Notes: generated by a model from the sequence alone, not told the origin. DNA of 64,000 nucleotides from Neobacillus sp. FSL H8-0543 (GCF_038592905.1 NZ_CP151943.1:1304501-1368500), one strand, 5' to 3'; positions 35,617 through 44,592 are shown, numbered from the stretch's first letter. Made by a program: numbers and translations.

Positions 35617-35703
35617 TTTCAGTAAAATAAAGTTACAATTGCACTAAACAGGTTGGGAAATTTTTTGTATTCTGATAAAAAATACTTTTCTAAAGTGAAA
35701 TAA

Positions 35704-35737
35704 AAAAAATCCATTCTCGGTTGAGAACGGATTTTTT
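35704..35737 (-). terminator. Terminator of corA
   Basis: AAAATCCATTCTC / GAGAACGGATTTT (one mismatch), 4-base loop, followed by a run of eight T on the minus strand. Confidence 0.9.
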
Positions 35738-35743
35738 AGTCGT

Positions 35744-36682
35744 TTAAAAGTATTTCTTTTTCCAAAAAATCAATGCCGTTAATGTAGATAAGCCTCCGGC
35801 AATGATCAGTGAGTATAAAAAGGCATCTGGGCTTCTTTGGAATGGTAAATCGACATTCATACCATAAAAGCTAAAAACAATCGTTGGGAAAGAGAGGATA
35901 ATCGTAAATGACGTTAAAAATTTCATAACAATATTGACGTTATTTGAAATAATCGAAGCAAAAGCATCCATCATCCCGCTAAGAATCGAACTGTACGTCT
36001 GAGCCATCTCAATCGCCTGAATTTTTTCAATCATAACATCCTCTAATAAATCCTTGTCTTCTTCATACATTTTTATATAGTTGAAGCGCAGAATTTTATC
36101 CAATACCACTTTATTTGATTTTAATGAAGTCATGAAATAAACTAGACTTTTTTCAAGTCCTAGGAGCGCGTATATTTCTTTGTTCTTCATCGACTTGTGA
36201 AGTCCCCGTTCAATTTCATTGGTTTTTTTATTTATTTGTTTTAAATAACGAAGATAATGGGCTGTAATAATAGCTAGCAACTGCAAGGCAAAACGGTTCT
36301 TTTTAAACGTGAAGAAGTCTTTTACCTTATTATTCTTAAAAACTTCCAATATAGGAGTATCCTTTAATGAAACGGTAATAATACAATCATCGGTTAGAAC
36401 AATCCCAATCGGAATTGTCTCGTAGACTGGAAAACCAGCCTCATCATGGGCAATATATGGATAATCCACGATAATATAAACTTGATTATCTTCTCGTTCA
36501 ATCCTTGGATGCTCTTCATCATCAAGGGCGTCTTTGATAAAATCAACATAGACATGTGCTTCATTTGCTACTAGATTAATTTCCTGCTCTGTTGGTGCAT
36601 ACATATGGACCCAGCAGCCTTTTGATATCTTATCGACCTGTTCTAATACTCTTGTTTCCGAGCTTTTATAAATCTCTAACAT
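35744..36682 (-). CDS. corA: CorA-type magnesium/divalent cation channel
   Basis: 312 aa. The C-terminal two-helix module with the selectivity motif YGMNV (in FYGMNVDLPF) is intact. The cytosolic N-terminal domain and long stalk helix precede it. KKKYF forms the basic tail. Works as a homopentamer for Mg2+ influx. AGGAGG precedes the ATG. A possible 31-codon reading frame lies 37 bp upstream in the same transcript. No M-box riboswitch was seen. Confidence 0.93.
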   Translation of the reverse strand: MLEIYKSSETRVLEQVDKISKGCWVHMYAPTEQEINLVANEAHVYVDFIKDALDDEEHPRIEREDNQVYIIVDYPYIAHDEAGFPVYETIPIGIVLTDDCIITVSLKDTPILEVFKNNKVKDFFTFKKNRFALQLLAIITAHYLRYLKQINKKTNEIERGLHKSMKNKEIYALLGLEKSLVYFMTSLKSNKVVLDKILRFNYIKMYEEDKDLLEDVMIEKIQAIEMAQTYSSILSGMMDAFASIISNNVNIVMKFLTSFTIILSFPTIVFSFYGMNVDLPFQRSPDAFLYSLIIAGGLSTLTALIFWKKKYF

Positions 36683-36719
36683 AGTAAAACCTCCTCATGT
36701 CCTTGATTGAGGAAGCCAA

Positions 36720-36815
36720 CTACCTTCTATAGAGTTGATATTCTTGAAGAATCCAATTCAAAGATAAATTGACTTCCCGTGGCCTGCTAGGGTCTGGGTC
36801 TATGGAATAACTCAA
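36720..36815 (-). CDS. Possible 31-aa small protein or leader peptide upstream of corA
   Basis: It starts at TTG with GGAGGAG exactly 8 nt upstream, ends at TAG, and has no hydrophobic segment. Composition is protein-like (begins MSYSIDPDPSRPREV, ends QEYQLYRR). AGTTGATATT at the ribosome site is complementary to AATATCAACT near the end of the frame, so the mRNA could fold across it. Either a small protein or a regulatory leader for corA. Confidence 0.5.
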   Translation of the reverse strand: MSYSIDPDPSRPREVNLSLNWILQEYQLYRR

Positions 36816-36890
36816 AATATCAACTCCTCCACCGTTAATTCAATTCTCCCTTATCATAAACCCAATTAGCCAAAAGTACAAACAAGATTT

Positions 36891-37775
36891 TCACTCCGGA
36901 AAATAAGGGTTTAAGTGTATTAACACCTCGTTGATATTGTCATATTTATCCATCAACTTACCCTTAATTGTCTTTGCAAGGTCATGTCCCTCTTTAATTG
37001 TCTTGAAATGATCGATAGATATTCGCAAATCGACTAAAATATAGTGTCCATGTTCTCGTGCTCGAATCCGGTCAATTCGCTTTACCTCTGCAAACTCTGA
37101 TACAACAGTTATGTATTCCTGTAATATTTCCGTACCTATACTTCGTTCCAATAGAATGTCGAAAGCTTCAGTTAACATCTCTTTAGCAATTTTATAAATT
37201 AAGTACGCTACAAAAATACTTGCTACCTTATCACCATAGAGCAAGAAGGTAATTCCCAGTCGCTCTCCTGCAACAGATAATAACACCCCAATTGCAGCTG
37301 CAATCGACGCCACAATATCAGCTTTGTGATCGAAGGCAATCGCCTCAATTGCCTTGCTATTATGCTGTTTGGCAACTTTCAAAGAGGATCTGTATAGAAT
37401 AATTTTTGCAATAAAAGAGACTAATGCTACCCACATAGCTAATAGGCTTGGCGTTGCGATTTCATGAAAGAAACCGCTAATCCCTTCAAAAACAACATAG
37501 ATTGATACCAGTAACAGCAGGATTCCGACAATACCTGAAACGATTACCTCAGCTTTACCATGTCCATATGGATGTTCCTCATCTGCAGGTTTATTAGCAA
37601 TTTTTATGACCAGTAATACGATGACCGATGCAAATACATCTGCGGCTGAGTGAATTCCATCCGCAAATACAGCATCACTATTTCCATACCAGCCAATGAA
37701 AAGTTTTCCGAATGTAAGGATGATATTACTTATTACACTTATCCAGGCGATTTTTTTTGCCAAGGATTCTCTCAT
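36891..37775 (-). CDS. Cation diffusion facilitator (CDF) metal exporter
   Basis: 294 aa, six membrane helices and a C-terminal cytosolic ferredoxin-like dimer domain (from about residue 210). The metal site in helix 2 reads DGIHSAADV (HxxxD) and that in helix 5 DHKADIVAS (DxxxD). The histidine/aspartate pattern differs from pure zinc exporters and fits the MneP-type manganese or mixed-metal branch, but this is inference. EEHPYGHGKAEV between helices is family-typical. The small gene upstream is in the same transcript. Confidence 0.88.
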   Translation of the reverse strand: MRESLAKKIAWISVISNIILTFGKLFIGWYGNSDAVFADGIHSAADVFASVIVLLVIKIANKPADEEHPYGHGKAEVIVSGIVGILLLLVSIYVVFEGISGFFHEIATPSLLAMWVALVSFIAKIILYRSSLKVAKQHNSKAIEAIAFDHKADIVASIAAAIGVLLSVAGERLGITFLLYGDKVASIFVAYLIYKIAKEMLTEAFDILLERSIGTEILQEYITVVSEFAEVKRIDRIRAREHGHYILVDLRISIDHFKTIKEGHDLAKTIKGKLMDKYDNINEVLIHLNPYFPE

Positions 37776-37798
37776 CTCTATGTCACCTCAAATGTTTC

Positions 37799-37939
37799 TT
37801 ATTCCTCTAGTCCCACATTATCGTTCATTGCCATTTCCTCTCGTTCTTCTTCTACGGCTATTCTGTTGATTGCATCATGCAGAAAGTGAAAAGCTTGGTC
37901 TAGTTCCTCACGTGATGGAAATTGATTTTTTTTATTCAT
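37799..37939 (-). CDS. Small acidic hypothetical protein (46 aa)
   Basis: ATG with AGGAGG 8 nt upstream. It begins MNKKNQFPSREELDQAF and continues as an amphipathic helix rich in Glu and Met. No membrane segment or cysteine. It ends 23 bp before the CDF exporter gene, so the two are probably co-transcribed. No family recognised. Confidence 0.7.
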   Translation of the reverse strand: MNKKNQFPSREELDQAFHFLHDAINRIAVEEEREEMAMNDNVGLEE

Positions 37940-38055
37940 TATTTTTTCCTCCTGAATTGATTTATTTTTACCAAAACCCCTTTAATGGAGTAAATCATGG
38001 AGTAAAAGAAGAAAATACGCTTGTACCAATTAATTTTACAAAAAGGAGTGTTTTT

Positions 38056-38265
38056 ATGAAAAGAAACCCTAAAAATAACACCGAAGTGGCAGGAAGCTTC
38101 TTTCATCCAAGTGATTATAAAAGAAATAATACCGTGTCTTCGGGTATAGCGACTTCACACGAGCAAGCAATGGATTCGTACATGGAGGGTGAAATTGGCG
38201 CTGTCATTGATGATGTAGACGGAAAGGATATTCCTATTCCCCGAAAGGGCTATGATGAAGAGTAA
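38056..38265 (+). CDS. YozQ-like small protein (DUF4025)
   Basis: 69 aa from the ATG behind AAAGGAG; the open frame extends 62 codons upstream without a good start and that extension is rejected. It is hydrophilic (MKRNPKNNTEVAGSFFHPSD, ending DGKDIPIPRKGYDEE), which fits the YozQ/DUF4025 group of small Bacillus proteins of unknown role. It ends at a bidirectional terminator. Confidence 0.75.
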   Translation: MKRNPKNNTEVAGSFFHPSDYKRNNTVSSGIATSHEQAMDSYMEGEIGAVIDDVDGKDIPIPRKGYDEE

Positions 38266-38274
38266 TTTGTAGAG

Positions 38275-38308
38275 AAAACAGCTTTCTTATGGAAAGCTGT
38301 TTTTCTTT
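38275..38308. terminator. Bidirectional terminator
   Basis: AAAACAGCTTTC / GAAAGCTGTTTT, 12-bp stem, 5-base loop, T-run on the plus side and A-run on the other side. Shared by the converging small gene and yteA. Confidence 0.9.
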
Positions 38309-39067
38309 TTACTTTTCGTTATCATCTACATATGGGTCATGCTCATATGCTGGCAAATCACCAAAGCTTGTCATAATTCCTTCCTCATCAAGTGCATCTT
38401 CATACTGCTCATGCTGCGCATTCGGGTACACGGTTATCTCGTTCCTGTACATGTCATTGCCCACAAAGTTCTCAAAGTCTTCAACATAGCCAATATTTTC
38501 ATCCGACTCTGGATAGATGTCCTGATAGTTATCTTCTGAAAAAGCTAAATCTGACGGTGTATCAGATGTTCCCCATTGGGCGACCGTTTGCCAGGAATCC
38601 TCTGCATCAAAGGCGACCGTTTCATCCTTTTCATCCATATCAAACTTTCCAAAATCCGGTTTCAATATCTTTTCCTCGATAGGGCGGTCATGGGAAACGA
38701 ATTGATCGGGACTGTGTTCCTTACAAAAAGTCGTATTAGGTATGGCTTCTAATCGTTCATAAGAAATATCTTTTCCACAGACCTCACATTTTCCGTATGT
38801 CCCATTTTCCATTGCATATAAAGCCTTATTTATATTCTCTAACTGATTCTCTGAGTGTTCATTGAGTGCAATATCTTTCTCACGCTCATATAACTCAGTA
38901 CCTTCATCGGCAGGATGGTTATCATAACTTGATAATTCACCCATAGATTCATGAAAATGACCAAGTTCTAATCCATAATGATCATTTTGATCTAAACGCT
39001 CCGTTAGCTCCTCTTTTTCCTTTAATAAGTTCAAGCGTAAACCCGCTAGCTGCTCTGTTGTTAGCAT
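38309..39067 (-). CDS. yteA: YteA-family sporulation protein, TraR/DksA-type zinc finger
   Basis: 252 aa. The DksA-like coiled coil is near the N-terminus (LLKEKEELTERLDQN; NHPADEGTELYEREKDIAL), followed by a zinc finger YGKCEVCGKDISYERLEAIPNTTFCKEH, where the fourth ligand appears to be His. The C-terminal half is acidic and lacks a known fold, as in YteA. Related proteins occur in endospore formers. It probably contacts RNA polymerase, by analogy with DksA. Confidence 0.87.
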   Translation of the reverse strand: MLTTEQLAGLRLNLLKEKEELTERLDQNDHYGLELGHFHESMGELSSYDNHPADEGTELYEREKDIALNEHSENQLENINKALYAMENGTYGKCEVCGKDISYERLEAIPNTTFCKEHSPDQFVSHDRPIEEKILKPDFGKFDMDEKDETVAFDAEDSWQTVAQWGTSDTPSDLAFSEDNYQDIYPESDENIGYVEDFENFVGNDMYRNEITVYPNAQHEQYEDALDEEGIMTSFGDLPAYEHDPYVDDNEK

Positions 39068-39288
39068 ACTAAACCCCTTTCAAGGCTTGTTATTTAATCA
39101 TTACTATATTGCCCATTTATAATGACAACTTTGTATCGTACACTATATTTTCATTGTTTTAGGCGATGATTATGTATGATTTTTTTGATTCCATCAAAAT
39201 CCTAAATCGTCCTTCTATAATCTGCTGAATAAGTTTTACAGGAGGGTGTATCTTAACATATATAGGCTGAAGAAATGAGGAGATAAGC

Positions 39289-39459
39289 GTGGTCAATCAA
39301 AACTTTGATAAATTTAATAAAATCCAACAGGCACATCAAGGTAAATATCTTGGCTCTGACAGAAAACAGGCTCCTGGTATAAATGATGCAGAATATAACA
39401 ATCAGGAGGACACCGATATATCAGTTGGTGCCACCGGAAGGAACGAAAAACTTAAATGA
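39289..39459 (+). CDS. Small hydrophilic hypothetical protein (56 aa)
   Basis: It starts at GTG with GAGGAG 6 nt upstream. Glycine/asparagine/glutamine-rich (VVNQNFDKFNKIQQAHQGKY), no membrane segment or cysteine, resembling small spore-associated proteins in composition. It ends 15 bp before a strong terminator. No family recognised. Confidence 0.65.
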   Translation: MVNQNFDKFNKIQQAHQGKYLGSDRKQAPGINDAEYNNQEDTDISVGATGRNEKLK

Positions 39460-39473
39460 TTCCTGAATGCAGG

Positions 39474-39506
39474 AAAAAGGTTGAGGGAAGATTCCTCAAC
39501 CTTTTT
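39474..39506 (+). terminator. Terminator after the 56-aa gene
   Basis: AAAAAGGTTGAGG / CCTCAACCTTTTT, perfect 13-bp stem, 7-base loop. Confidence 0.92.
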
Positions 39507-39550
39507 GAACGAGTCATGTACGATTTTTGGAGATAAGGAGAAGAAAAAGT

Positions 39551-40897
39551 ATGAGCAAATCGAGTAGTGAAAAAAGCGATATGAAGTGGTGGCAGCTTTC
39601 CTTATTTGGAGTCGGCTGTACAATTGGAACGGGGTTCTTTCTCGGTTCAAGTATAGCAATTAAGATGACTGGTCCATCTATCTTAATCGCCTTTATCATT
39701 GCTGCGATGGGTACTTACATAGTATTTGACGGACTAGCAAAAATGACCGTCCAGGATCCGCAGCAAGGCGGGTTCCGGACCTATGCGAAACAGGCATTCG
39801 GAAGATGGGCAGGATTTAGCAGCGGCTGGGTATACTGGTGTTCAGAAGTATTAATTATGGGCAGCCAAATGACAGCCCTATCGATATTTTCACGATTTTG
39901 GTTTCCAAACTTGCCGCTTTGGGTATTTGCAACGGGGTACTCGATTCTGGGTATGGTCGTTATCATGATAGGTGTGGGTATACTAAACAAAGTTGAAAAT
40001 ATCCTTGCCATTTTAAAAATCGCCGCCATTCTTATGTTTATTATCATTGCATTATTAGCTATTTTTGGTGTCATTGACGGTGATAAGCCACTACAGTATC
40101 CAAGAAACACAAAAGATATTTTTCCGCACGGAATAATGGGATTGTGGTCCTCAGTCATTTTTGCCTTTTATGCATTCGGCGGTATTGAAATCTTAGGTTT
40201 GATGGCGTCTAAATTAAAAGATCCAAAAGAGGCTCCCAAAGCAGGTAAAGTCATGCTATTTACTCTAACAGTTATTTATTTAGTTTCGATTGGACTCGCG
40301 GTTATCATGGTTTCTAGCGGGGCCTTTAATTCAAAGGAAAGTTCCTTTGTCATTGCCTTAGATAATTATAACTTAGCCTTTATTCCACATATCTTCAATG
40401 CAGCATTAATTATTGCAGGTTTCTCAACAATGGTGGCATCGTTATTTGGTGTTACCAGCATTTTAGTAACCCTTTCTGAAGAAGGGGATGCTCCAGCAAT
40501 ATTCTCAAAGAAAGGGAAATTATCAGTTCCTTGGCCCACTCTTCTTATCACATTGGCAGGCATCTCACTATCTATCCTATCGGCGTTATTGATGCCAGGT
40601 AAGATATATGAATATGTAACCACCGCTGCTAGTCTGATGCTTCTGTATAATTGGATATTCATTCTAGCCTCCTCCATTCGATTATTGGAGGTAACAGCTA
40701 AGGGCAAAATAAAATATTTGATTGGGATATTATTTATTTTGATCGCTGTTAGTGGTACCTTATTTCACGCTACAAGCAGACCTGGATTTTTTATCAGCAT
40801 AATATTTGTTGGAACCATTGGGATAATCACCTTCTTTATGCGTTTCAAATGGAAGATGAAGAAGAAAAAGGTATATAGTCCATGGCCAACAGCATAA
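39551..40897 (+). CDS. Amino acid permease (APC family)
   Basis: 448 aa from the ATG behind AAGGAG. Twelve predicted membrane segments. Helix 1 has the unwound glycine motif (GVGCTIGTGFFLGSSIAI) and helix 6 FAFYAFGGIEILGL, the substrate-binding positions in APC carriers. GFRTYAKQAFGRWAGFSSGW is the helix 2-3 region of the amino-acid permease branch. Probable proton-coupled amino acid uptake; substrate unknown. Monocistronic, with terminators on both sides. Confidence 0.9.
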   Translation: MSKSSSEKSDMKWWQLSLFGVGCTIGTGFFLGSSIAIKMTGPSILIAFIIAAMGTYIVFDGLAKMTVQDPQQGGFRTYAKQAFGRWAGFSSGWVYWCSEVLIMGSQMTALSIFSRFWFPNLPLWVFATGYSILGMVVIMIGVGILNKVENILAILKIAAILMFIIIALLAIFGVIDGDKPLQYPRNTKDIFPHGIMGLWSSVIFAFYAFGGIEILGLMASKLKDPKEAPKAGKVMLFTLTVIYLVSIGLAVIMVSSGAFNSKESSFVIALDNYNLAFIPHIFNAALIIAGFSTMVASLFGVTSILVTLSEEGDAPAIFSKKGKLSVPWPTLLITLAGISLSILSALLMPGKIYEYVTTAASLMLLYNWIFILASSIRLLEVTAKGKIKYLIGILFILIAVSGTLFHATSRPGFFISIIFVGTIGIITFFMRFKWKMKKKKVYSPWPTA

Positions 40898-40906
40898 GAG
40901 TCTTTC

Positions 40907-40936
40907 TGCCATCGATCATTATCGTTGGCATTTTTT
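40907..40936. terminator. Terminator between permease and LysE genes
   Basis: TGCCATCGAT / ATCGTTGGCA (one mismatch), 4-base loop, six T on the plus strand. Confidence 0.85.
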
Positions 40937-41564
40937 ATCCAAATAATGCCTGATATGCTTGAATGCCAAAGTAGATTCCAAATCCTATTAGCGAAAGGCC
41001 TGATAACAGTGAAATACCTGTCAGAAGATTTGAGGTTAAATACTTCCGAAAGTTACTGGATATACAAGCCATGGTGAGATCCCATAGTAATAAACCAATA
41101 AAAATGGCACAGCTATATAAAATCAATTCACTCGTTTCATAGCTTGCAGCAGTTTTCGCTAAAACAGACCCATAAATACCGAGCCAAAATAGTATCGTTA
41201 ATGGATTGGAAATAGACATAAAAAAACCTGATATAAAGGATTTAATTAACGGTTCTTTCTTTCTGTTATCCCCGAAATTCAATTCATCTGAAGAACGGAG
41301 TGTCTCAATCCCAGTATAAAGAAGAACAAAGCACCCAAATGACCAAAGAAAGGTTTTCATGAACGAGGTTTCAAGAAAATGGACAACCCCGAGATAAACG
41401 ACCAGCATATACACTCCATCTGCAACCACTGCACCTACCCCAATTAGCCATGAGTGCATAAATCCGTGTCTAATGCCCTTGTCAATCTGGGCGGCATTGA
41501 TTGGGCCAATGGGAGCGGCGAGCGACAATCCCAACAAAATATAGCTTAAAAAAACATTCATCAT
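40935..41564 (-). CDS. LysE/RhtB family amino-acid exporter
   Basis: 209 aa with six hydrophobic segments. The family motif near the N-terminus is LAAPIGPINAAQIDKGIRHG, with the essential GPxN-type core, followed by ISNPLTILFWLGIY in helix 4. B. subtilis relatives include YrhP-type LysE proteins. It would export amino acids or related small molecules. The gene is monocistronic. Confidence 0.87.
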   Translation of the reverse strand: MMNVFLSYILLGLSLAAPIGPINAAQIDKGIRHGFMHSWLIGVGAVVADGVYMLVVYLGVVHFLETSFMKTFLWSFGCFVLLYTGIETLRSSDELNFGDNRKKEPLIKSFISGFFMSISNPLTILFWLGIYGSVLAKTAASYETSELILYSCAIFIGLLLWDLTMACISSNFRKYLTSNLLTGISLLSGLSLIGFGIYFGIQAYQALFG

Positions 41565-41644
41565 TATCTCTCCCCAAATAAAAATAGCCTGTCTTTCAAT
41601 CTTTATTCAGGTAGAAGGGGTTGTACCACTTAAATCTTAATAAA

Positions 41645-41669
41645 GAGCTTTCCCTTAAAGGGAAAACTC
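41645..41669 (-). terminator. Terminator of ykoS-ykoT operon
   Basis: GAGTTTTCCC / GGGAAAGCTC (read leftward) with a TTTAA loop, followed by TTTATT. Moderate U-run. Confidence 0.65.
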
Positions 41670-41676
41670 CGTAACT

Positions 41677-42714
41677 TTAGTTGGATTCAGAAAATTTCCG
41701 ACGTTCCATTGTGTAAATCTCATCCTCTTCTGTTTGACCGATTAGGTGATGTCTTGAAATTGGAATTGTAAATGTATCAATATCAACGATAAATTTCGGA
41801 CGATGCTTTGATTCTTTATAAATTTTTCCGACATACTCACCTATTAATCCTATCGCAATCAGCTGTAATCCACCAATTAACCAAATGGATGTGATCAAAG
41901 AAGTCCATCCTGTTTGTGTTTCTCCCAAAAACTTTAGCATCAAGAAGTAACAGCCAAAAAGGACGCTCATGAAAAAGGAAACCATACCAATCAATAAGAC
42001 AAACCGAATGGGAGTAACGGATAATGACGTAATTCCATCAAAGGCAAAGGCAAGCATTTTCTTAAGCGGGTATTTAGTTTCACCAGCCTGTCTTTCCTTA
42101 CGGTCATAGTAAACAACATTTGATTGAAAGCCGAGGAGCGGAACAATCCCCCGCAAGAAAAGATTAACTTCTTTAAAGCCTGCTAGTTCTTGAACCGCTC
42201 TTTTGCTCATTAACCGGAAGTCGGCATGATTATAGATGAGGTCTGCTCCCATTTTTTGCATCAATTTGTAAAACCCTTCTGCCGTACTTCGCTTAAAAAA
42301 GGTATCTGAATCTCGGCGTTGTCTCACCCCATAGACAATTTCATTGCCCTCATTGTATTTATGAATAAATTCACGGATTACTTCAATGTCATCCTGAAGG
42401 TCTGCATCAATGGATACTAAACAGTCAGACGAATCCTTAGCTGTAAACAAGCCTGCTAATAATGCATTTTGATGACCTGCATTTCGTGATAATTTTAACC
42501 CTCGGACATAATCATTTCGTAAGCTTTCTTTGTATATCAATTCCCATGTTCGATCCTTACTTCCATCATCAACAAATAAAATTTTGCTGCGGTTGGAAAT
42601 AAGCTGATCTCCTGTAAGTGCTTTTATTAGTTGGCTCAGTTGTGAAATCGTATCAGGTAAAACATCTTCCTCGTTATAACAGGGTACGACAATCGTTAGA
42701 ACTGGTTCTATCAT
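41677..42714 (-). CDS. ykoT: Membrane GT2 glycosyltransferase, DPM1/GtrB-like (YkoT)
   Basis: 345 aa. GT2 N-terminal domain: LTIVVPCYNEEDVLPDTI, LFVDDGSKDRTW, DADLQDD as metal site. Two C-terminal membrane helices (about 230-255 and 265-295). This is the group that loads a sugar onto undecaprenyl phosphate for use outside the membrane. The neighbour is a large multi-pass YkoS-like protein, the same pair as ykoT-ykoS in B. subtilis. Together they may glycosylate a wall or surface polymer. Confidence 0.85.
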   Translation of the reverse strand: MIEPVLTIVVPCYNEEDVLPDTISQLSQLIKALTGDQLISNRSKILFVDDGSKDRTWELIYKESLRNDYVRGLKLSRNAGHQNALLAGLFTAKDSSDCLVSIDADLQDDIEVIREFIHKYNEGNEIVYGVRQRRDSDTFFKRSTAEGFYKLMQKMGADLIYNHADFRLMSKRAVQELAGFKEVNLFLRGIVPLLGFQSNVVYYDRKERQAGETKYPLKKMLAFAFDGITSLSVTPIRFVLLIGMVSFFMSVLFGCYFLMLKFLGETQTGWTSLITSIWLIGGLQLIAIGLIGEYVGKIYKESKHRPKFIVDIDTFTIPISRHHLIGQTEEDEIYTMERRKFSESN

Positions 42715-42734
42715 TTAGTCAGGACCTCCGCTGT

Positions 42735-44423
42735 TTACAAAGTTTTATATAAGTAAATTTTCCATGCTGCACTTTTCGATTCGAAAACTTTTTCGAGAGA
42801 TAGCCTATTTTCTTCCGCATTATTTATCGGTATTGCCGAAAAAATATACCTACCACCCATTTCTTTAAAAACTTCCGTATTGAATTGGAAGTCCTTTAAT
42901 TGCCTTTTTGAATCCTTTTTGATCATATACCTTTTGCCCAGCTGCGCCGTGAAGATATAGCAGCGGCCGCCCCATGTATCAAAGTATTTTCGTATCGTGT
43001 TATTTTTTTCTAATTCCTTTTCAATTAGTTTTCTAAACTGATGTTTATAGGCTAAGGGATAAAAGTTATTATAGGTGTCAATAGTGTAAAAACCATTATA
43101 CTGCGAAACGGCAGGATGAATGCCGATACTTGCAACTCGATAGTCTCTTTGCTCTAGCCCAATATGCCTTTTCACATCTTCAAATAGCTCCACAGCATAA
43201 AATTCCTTTACGGTAGGTTTTTTATGGTAAATGATTTCCTCATTGAATAAGCCCAATATTAATAATTGCAAAACGGCTAGCCCTTTGGCTGTTTTTGACC
43301 AACTCAGCCCTTGTCTTGAGATAATCATTAATGCCAAAGCAAAATCAACATAAATAACCATTGGTCTCAAAAAGTGATAACGAGCAAAATTAAACGTATC
43401 CATAAAATGAAATATTTTTGTTAAAGGCAACCAGCCCTTATAAAACCAGAAGGCATACCATAGTGACAAAAGAAAGTTTAAGATAAAGAAGAAGACAAAC
43501 AGCCTTTCTTGCTTCCATAGCTTTTTATTGCAGACAAAATATATAGCAATAAATGTCACGGGAAGAATAATTAATCCATGAACAGTCATCACATGCGTGT
43601 GGCCTAAAACATAGTTTTTTAGTGTTAGCCGAACAGCCCTCCAAAATGGAAGAGATGCATGAAAGTATTCATCCCGGCTATTTGGTTCGGTTGAAAACAG
43701 AAAGGAATAAACTAGGCGATATTCAACAAGCATAAAAACCACTGTCATATAAGCAATAGCTAAAAAAAATCGTAGGTTCCAACCCCGTCCTCTAATCACA
43801 TCAACAAGCCAAAGAATTCCCATTGCACTGAGAAAAAAGAAAAATCCTAACACGATGCTTGCGTAAAAAGGCATGAGGGTGAGTACCATATAGTCCTTTG
43901 CTGTTCCCTCTCCCTTTCGAATCGAGAGAAAGGCCCATAGTGCCAGCGGCATTCCCAATGTACTAAGCATTCCCGATGGCCAAAATGGGGTTAAGGCGAA
44001 GGCAAGTGCTGTTGCTACTTGAAGGAATAACCATTGATTTCCCGGAAGAAAGTGCCTTTTTAGCAATAAATACATTCCAAAAAAGGCAACCACCCTTGTT
44101 AGTGCCTGACTTATTCCATAAGCAATCATTGTTGGAAAGAATGCATGCAACCATACGATAATACTATATTCCGTACCAAACGTGTTCCTTGGTACCCCGT
44201 TAATAATCTGTGGAATGGTGCTTTCTAGTGCACCAAACATTTCCCCACTTTCCGCCAATACCTTGTACCAGGCCAAATTTGAATCTAAATTATCATGAAC
44301 TCGTATATGCGCATTTTCCTGAAGGATAAAGAGAGGGGAAAGATAAATCGCCAAAACGAGTAACGCAAAAAGAATCAGTCTTCTCTCTTTTTTAATTTCT
44401 GTGTACACATTTTCACACCTCAT
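42735..44423 (-). CDS. ykoS: Multi-pass membrane protein YkoS-like (DUF6044)
   Basis: 562 aa with about ten membrane helices and a soluble C-terminal part (from about residue 400). The acidic pair HDNLDSN after helix 1 is like the catalytic Asp of GT-C enzymes that use lipid-linked sugars, which fits the DPM1-like partner encoded next. The start could also be the GTG at 44408, which has GAGGTG 8 nt upstream. The enzymatic role is inferred; B. subtilis YkoS is uncharacterised. Confidence 0.8.
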   Translation of the reverse strand: MRCENVYTEIKKERRLILFALLVLAIYLSPLFILQENAHIRVHDNLDSNLAWYKVLAESGEMFGALESTIPQIINGVPRNTFGTEYSIIVWLHAFFPTMIAYGISQALTRVVAFFGMYLLLKRHFLPGNQWLFLQVATALAFALTPFWPSGMLSTLGMPLALWAFLSIRKGEGTAKDYMVLTLMPFYASIVLGFFFFLSAMGILWLVDVIRGRGWNLRFFLAIAYMTVVFMLVEYRLVYSFLFSTEPNSRDEYFHASLPFWRAVRLTLKNYVLGHTHVMTVHGLIILPVTFIAIYFVCNKKLWKQERLFVFFFILNFLLSLWYAFWFYKGWLPLTKIFHFMDTFNFARYHFLRPMVIYVDFALALMIISRQGLSWSKTAKGLAVLQLLILGLFNEEIIYHKKPTVKEFYAVELFEDVKRHIGLEQRDYRVASIGIHPAVSQYNGFYTIDTYNNFYPLAYKHQFRKLIEKELEKNNTIRKYFDTWGGRCYIFTAQLGKRYMIKKDSKRQLKDFQFNTEVFKEMGGRYIFSAIPINNAEENRLSLEKVFESKSAAWKIYLYKTL

Positions 44424-44527
44424 AAAATGAAACTTCCTTGTTTAATAAAGTTTGCAACCTGGATGATATTTATTCCTTTTTAAGTAATTCTGACCACCTG
44501 CAGTTGTCCTCATTTTGATAAAATAGA

Positions 44528-44562
44528 AAAACACACAGAAAGTTAACTTCCGTGTGTTTTTT
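44528..44562. terminator. Terminator between ykoS and spo0E-like gene
   Basis: AAAACACACAGAA / TTCCGTGTGTTTT (one mismatch), 7-base loop, T-run on the plus strand and A-run on the other. It can serve the minus-strand spo0E-like gene. Confidence 0.8.
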
Positions 44563-44592
44563 GATTGTTATATAAAGTTTATATATAGAGAA

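Noticed and set aside
36683..36890. M-box magnesium riboswitch upstream of corA
   Set aside because: No M-box core motifs were recognised; the region is better explained by a small ORF with complementary ends.
37870..38055. N-terminal extension of the YozQ-like protein
   Set aside because: No ribosome site, and the extension overlaps the start of the divergent small gene; ATG at 38056 has AAAGGAG.
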